Assembly (NCBI RefSeq): GCF_018614095.1
Contig: NZ_JAGGOY010000041.1
Location: 1 to 52,743, forward strand
DNA: 52,743 nt
Source: Streptomyces sp. ISL-87
GTDB taxonomy: Bacteria > Actinomycetota > Actinomycetes > Streptomycetales > Streptomycetaceae
Reading direction: 5' to 3'
Positions 52,401 through 52,743 of the stretch are shown here, in pieces. The notes beneath the pieces are model-generated. The model saw nothing but the letters and a program-made list of their open reading frames with translations. It did not search any database and had not been told where the DNA came from. The number at the start of each line of letters is the position of its first letter. Position 1 is the stretch's first letter. The position numbers and the translations under genes were made by a program.

Positions 52401-52743
52401 GCAGGGCCGAGGCGACAGGCGGCAACGTCGGGAGGAGGCCCGCCGCGGCTAGGGCAGACAGGGCCGAGCCCGAGATGTCGGGCGGGGACACCGTGGCCCG
52501 GGCCGGCACATCCGCAGAAGCCGACGGGTAGGGCGTCGGGGCCGAGACGCCGGGCGGCGACGGCGGGAGGAAGCCTGCCGTGGCTGTGGGAGACAGGGCC
52601 GGGGCCGAGATGTCGGGCGGGGACGCCGTGGCGCGGGGCGACGCGTCCGCAGAAGCCGACAGGTGAGAAGGCGGGGCTGAGGCGGCGGGCGGCGACGGCG
52701 GGAGGAGACCTGCCGTGGCTGCGGGAGACAGGGCCGGGGCCGA
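49471..52743 (-). CDS. IucA/IucC-family NIS siderophore synthetase with long repetitive Pro/Ala-rich N-terminal extension; start not in window
   Basis: The catalytic part (from about 51200 to the stop at 49471) is a complete IucA/IucC synthetase: PLPLHPWQARDLL, APAMVKLSLGLRITNSRREN, PFRSDDDAVCIAAL, LDHVVLPVLAFDALAGIALE, AHQQNTLVLLDRAGWP and YYLGINNVLGLIGAFGSQ. Upstream the same frame stays open to the window edge, encoding at least 480 residues of Pro/Ala/Ser-rich repeats. One family has period about 44-48 aa (unit core PPDISGxALSAxAAAxPLP). Another has about 20-24 aa (GSAPQDGPETGPGHxPARPQ; 51400-51700). GTG 51285 could start a normal 605-residue enzyme. Absence of stops and G/C third positions favour translation of some of the extension. 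Confidence 0.8.
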   Translation of the reverse strand, partial: SAPALSPAATAGLLPPSPPAASAPPSHLSASADASPRATASPPDISAPALSPTATAGFLPPSPPGVSAPTPYPSASADVPARATVSPPDISGSALSALAAAGLLPTLPPVASALPSRPAAPSAVEVSAPLPAAPPDISGAALSAAAASAPLPTPTVSAPPSRPSALAADASACATAAAPGISGPALSAAAAAVPLPALPSSTLGTPHDPLALSAADASALLPVSPPSTSGMLLPPPACSAPAAADRLPASPPSVLARPTEAPPGDLGSSPLPLAAPQQAGTPSAHADPGPTPPAGAPGQAPDFGAAPGHAQAASPSSARAGVPEEAPAAGQGYKATPPPVPALPASDAAVSRYPAGSAPQDGPETGPGHGPARPQHPAGSAPQDDPETASGHVPARPQHPRDSAPHEGPETEPGHVPAHPQHPTGSAPHDGPEPYPTGSAPQSGPVPARGHGVPAPQYPSAWSAAEQPAGAGREGEPAEAQAQAAIVPRQKDGTARPRVGGVGPVGPEPAALPDLLDHPDPAIAAEAAAVENLLRCWVRETGLGRPDGPVGTLLRIPLPASGSALLVAVRHWSLAGWHRFSPPRLEGAPANAPALDAVTLAALIAREGNVGGRGGADLVGRVADSLHCTAEFIADRRERPAAPAPVAADLFLTSEQSLLLGHPLQPDPKSRQGLSEAEVRRYSPELHGSFPLHWLAVAPAALATDSAWTERGRPVSAAQLLARLAPGLPLPEGTTPLPLHPWQARDLLQRPAVAALRDAGLLTDLGPYGEPWYPTSSVRTVHRPGAPAMVKLSLGLRITNSRRENLRKELHRGVEVHRLLRTGLAEHWQAAHPGFDIVRDPAWVAVDAPDGTPVPGLDALLRHNPFRSDDDAVCIAALTTPRPWPGRTTMRSRLAETVTRLAAATGRPLSAVAAEWFLRYLDHVVLPVLAFDALAGIALEAHQQNTLVLLDRAGWPVGGRYRDNQGYYFRDSHRAELEHRLPGIGSASDTFVSDSVTDERFAYYLGINNVLGLIGAFGSQRLADERVLLAAFRRFLGKASNLGPLPARLLDSPTLRCKANLLTRLGGLDELVGPVDTQSVYVTIANPLHD
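52195..52743 (-). repeat. 132/144-bp coding-frame repeats in the synthetase extension
   Basis: The motif around GAGATGTCGGGCGGGG recurs at about 52198 (diverged), 52330, 52474 and 52607, i.e. spacings of 132, 144 and about 132 bp, all multiples of three. Each unit encodes PP/APDISG followed by ALSAxA. The array continues beyond the window. Confidence 0.75.

Overview
The window is high-GC DNA with Streptomyces-style codon use (G/C in nearly every third position, frequent GTG starts, GGAGG-type ribosome sites). It carries the genes of a sporulating actinomycete: the principal sigma factor HrdB, the sporulation regulator WhiH, a second type II topoisomerase B subunit (ParE), LexA, and the B12-dependent ribonucleotide reductase NrdJ with NrdR. 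From memory, the order parE - hrdB - whiH ... rnhB ... nrdJ - nrdR - lexA - dinG-like - siderophore synthetases follows the S. coelicolor chromosome around SCO5799-SCO5832. The window is therefore core chromosome with a few accessory patches.

Positions 1-7434 hold a carboxylate/central-carbon block. It contains a partial CobW-type GTPase, a citrate synthase (citA), a divergent citrate synthase-like protein with an N-terminal DNA-binding domain, a CitA/CitB (DpiB/DpiA)-type two-component pair, and an ActP-like symporter with its DUF485 partner. Positions 7513-14483 hold parE, a small zinc-ribbon protein, a secreted trypsin-like protease, hrdB and whiH. Positions 14675-21031 hold an ABC transporter fusion, a NUDIX/NrtR-like regulator, a glycogen-debranching-type protein and a DUF4192 protein. 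Positions 21105-23745 hold an intact minus-strand RecQ-phosphoribosyltransferase gene flanked on both sides by decayed plus-strand pieces of another recQ. Positions 23957-33939 hold hypothetical proteins, RNase HII, a TetR/MFS efflux pair with two obvious operators, a membrane protein, an ADP-ribosylglycohydrolase, a histidine phosphatase, a DUF4937-like protein and an arylamine N-acetyltransferase.

Positions 34466-36330 hold a divergent flavin monooxygenase/TetR pair. Positions 36404-39720 are a graveyard of mobile DNA: a Tn3 transposase tail, a frameshifted multi-zinc-ribbon recombinase-like gene with one Cys codon turned into TGA, an XRE-type HTH remnant, and a tyrosine recombinase that has lost its catalytic domain. 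Positions 39733-46717 hold nrdJ, nrdR, lexA and a DinG-like helicase; the nrdR-lexA spacer carries both an NrdR-box-like site and an SOS box. Positions 46770-52743 hold an NRPS-independent siderophore locus (two IucA/IucC synthetases and one acyltransferase). The upstream synthetase frame stays open to the window edge through more than 480 codons of Pro/Ala-rich repeats.

The observations most worth following are the recQ gene nested in an opposite-strand recQ pseudogene, the decayed zinc-ribbon recombinase element, the HTH-citrate synthase fusion with its shared divergent operator, the repetitive extension of the siderophore synthetase, and the inverted-repeat cluster between whiH and hrdB.
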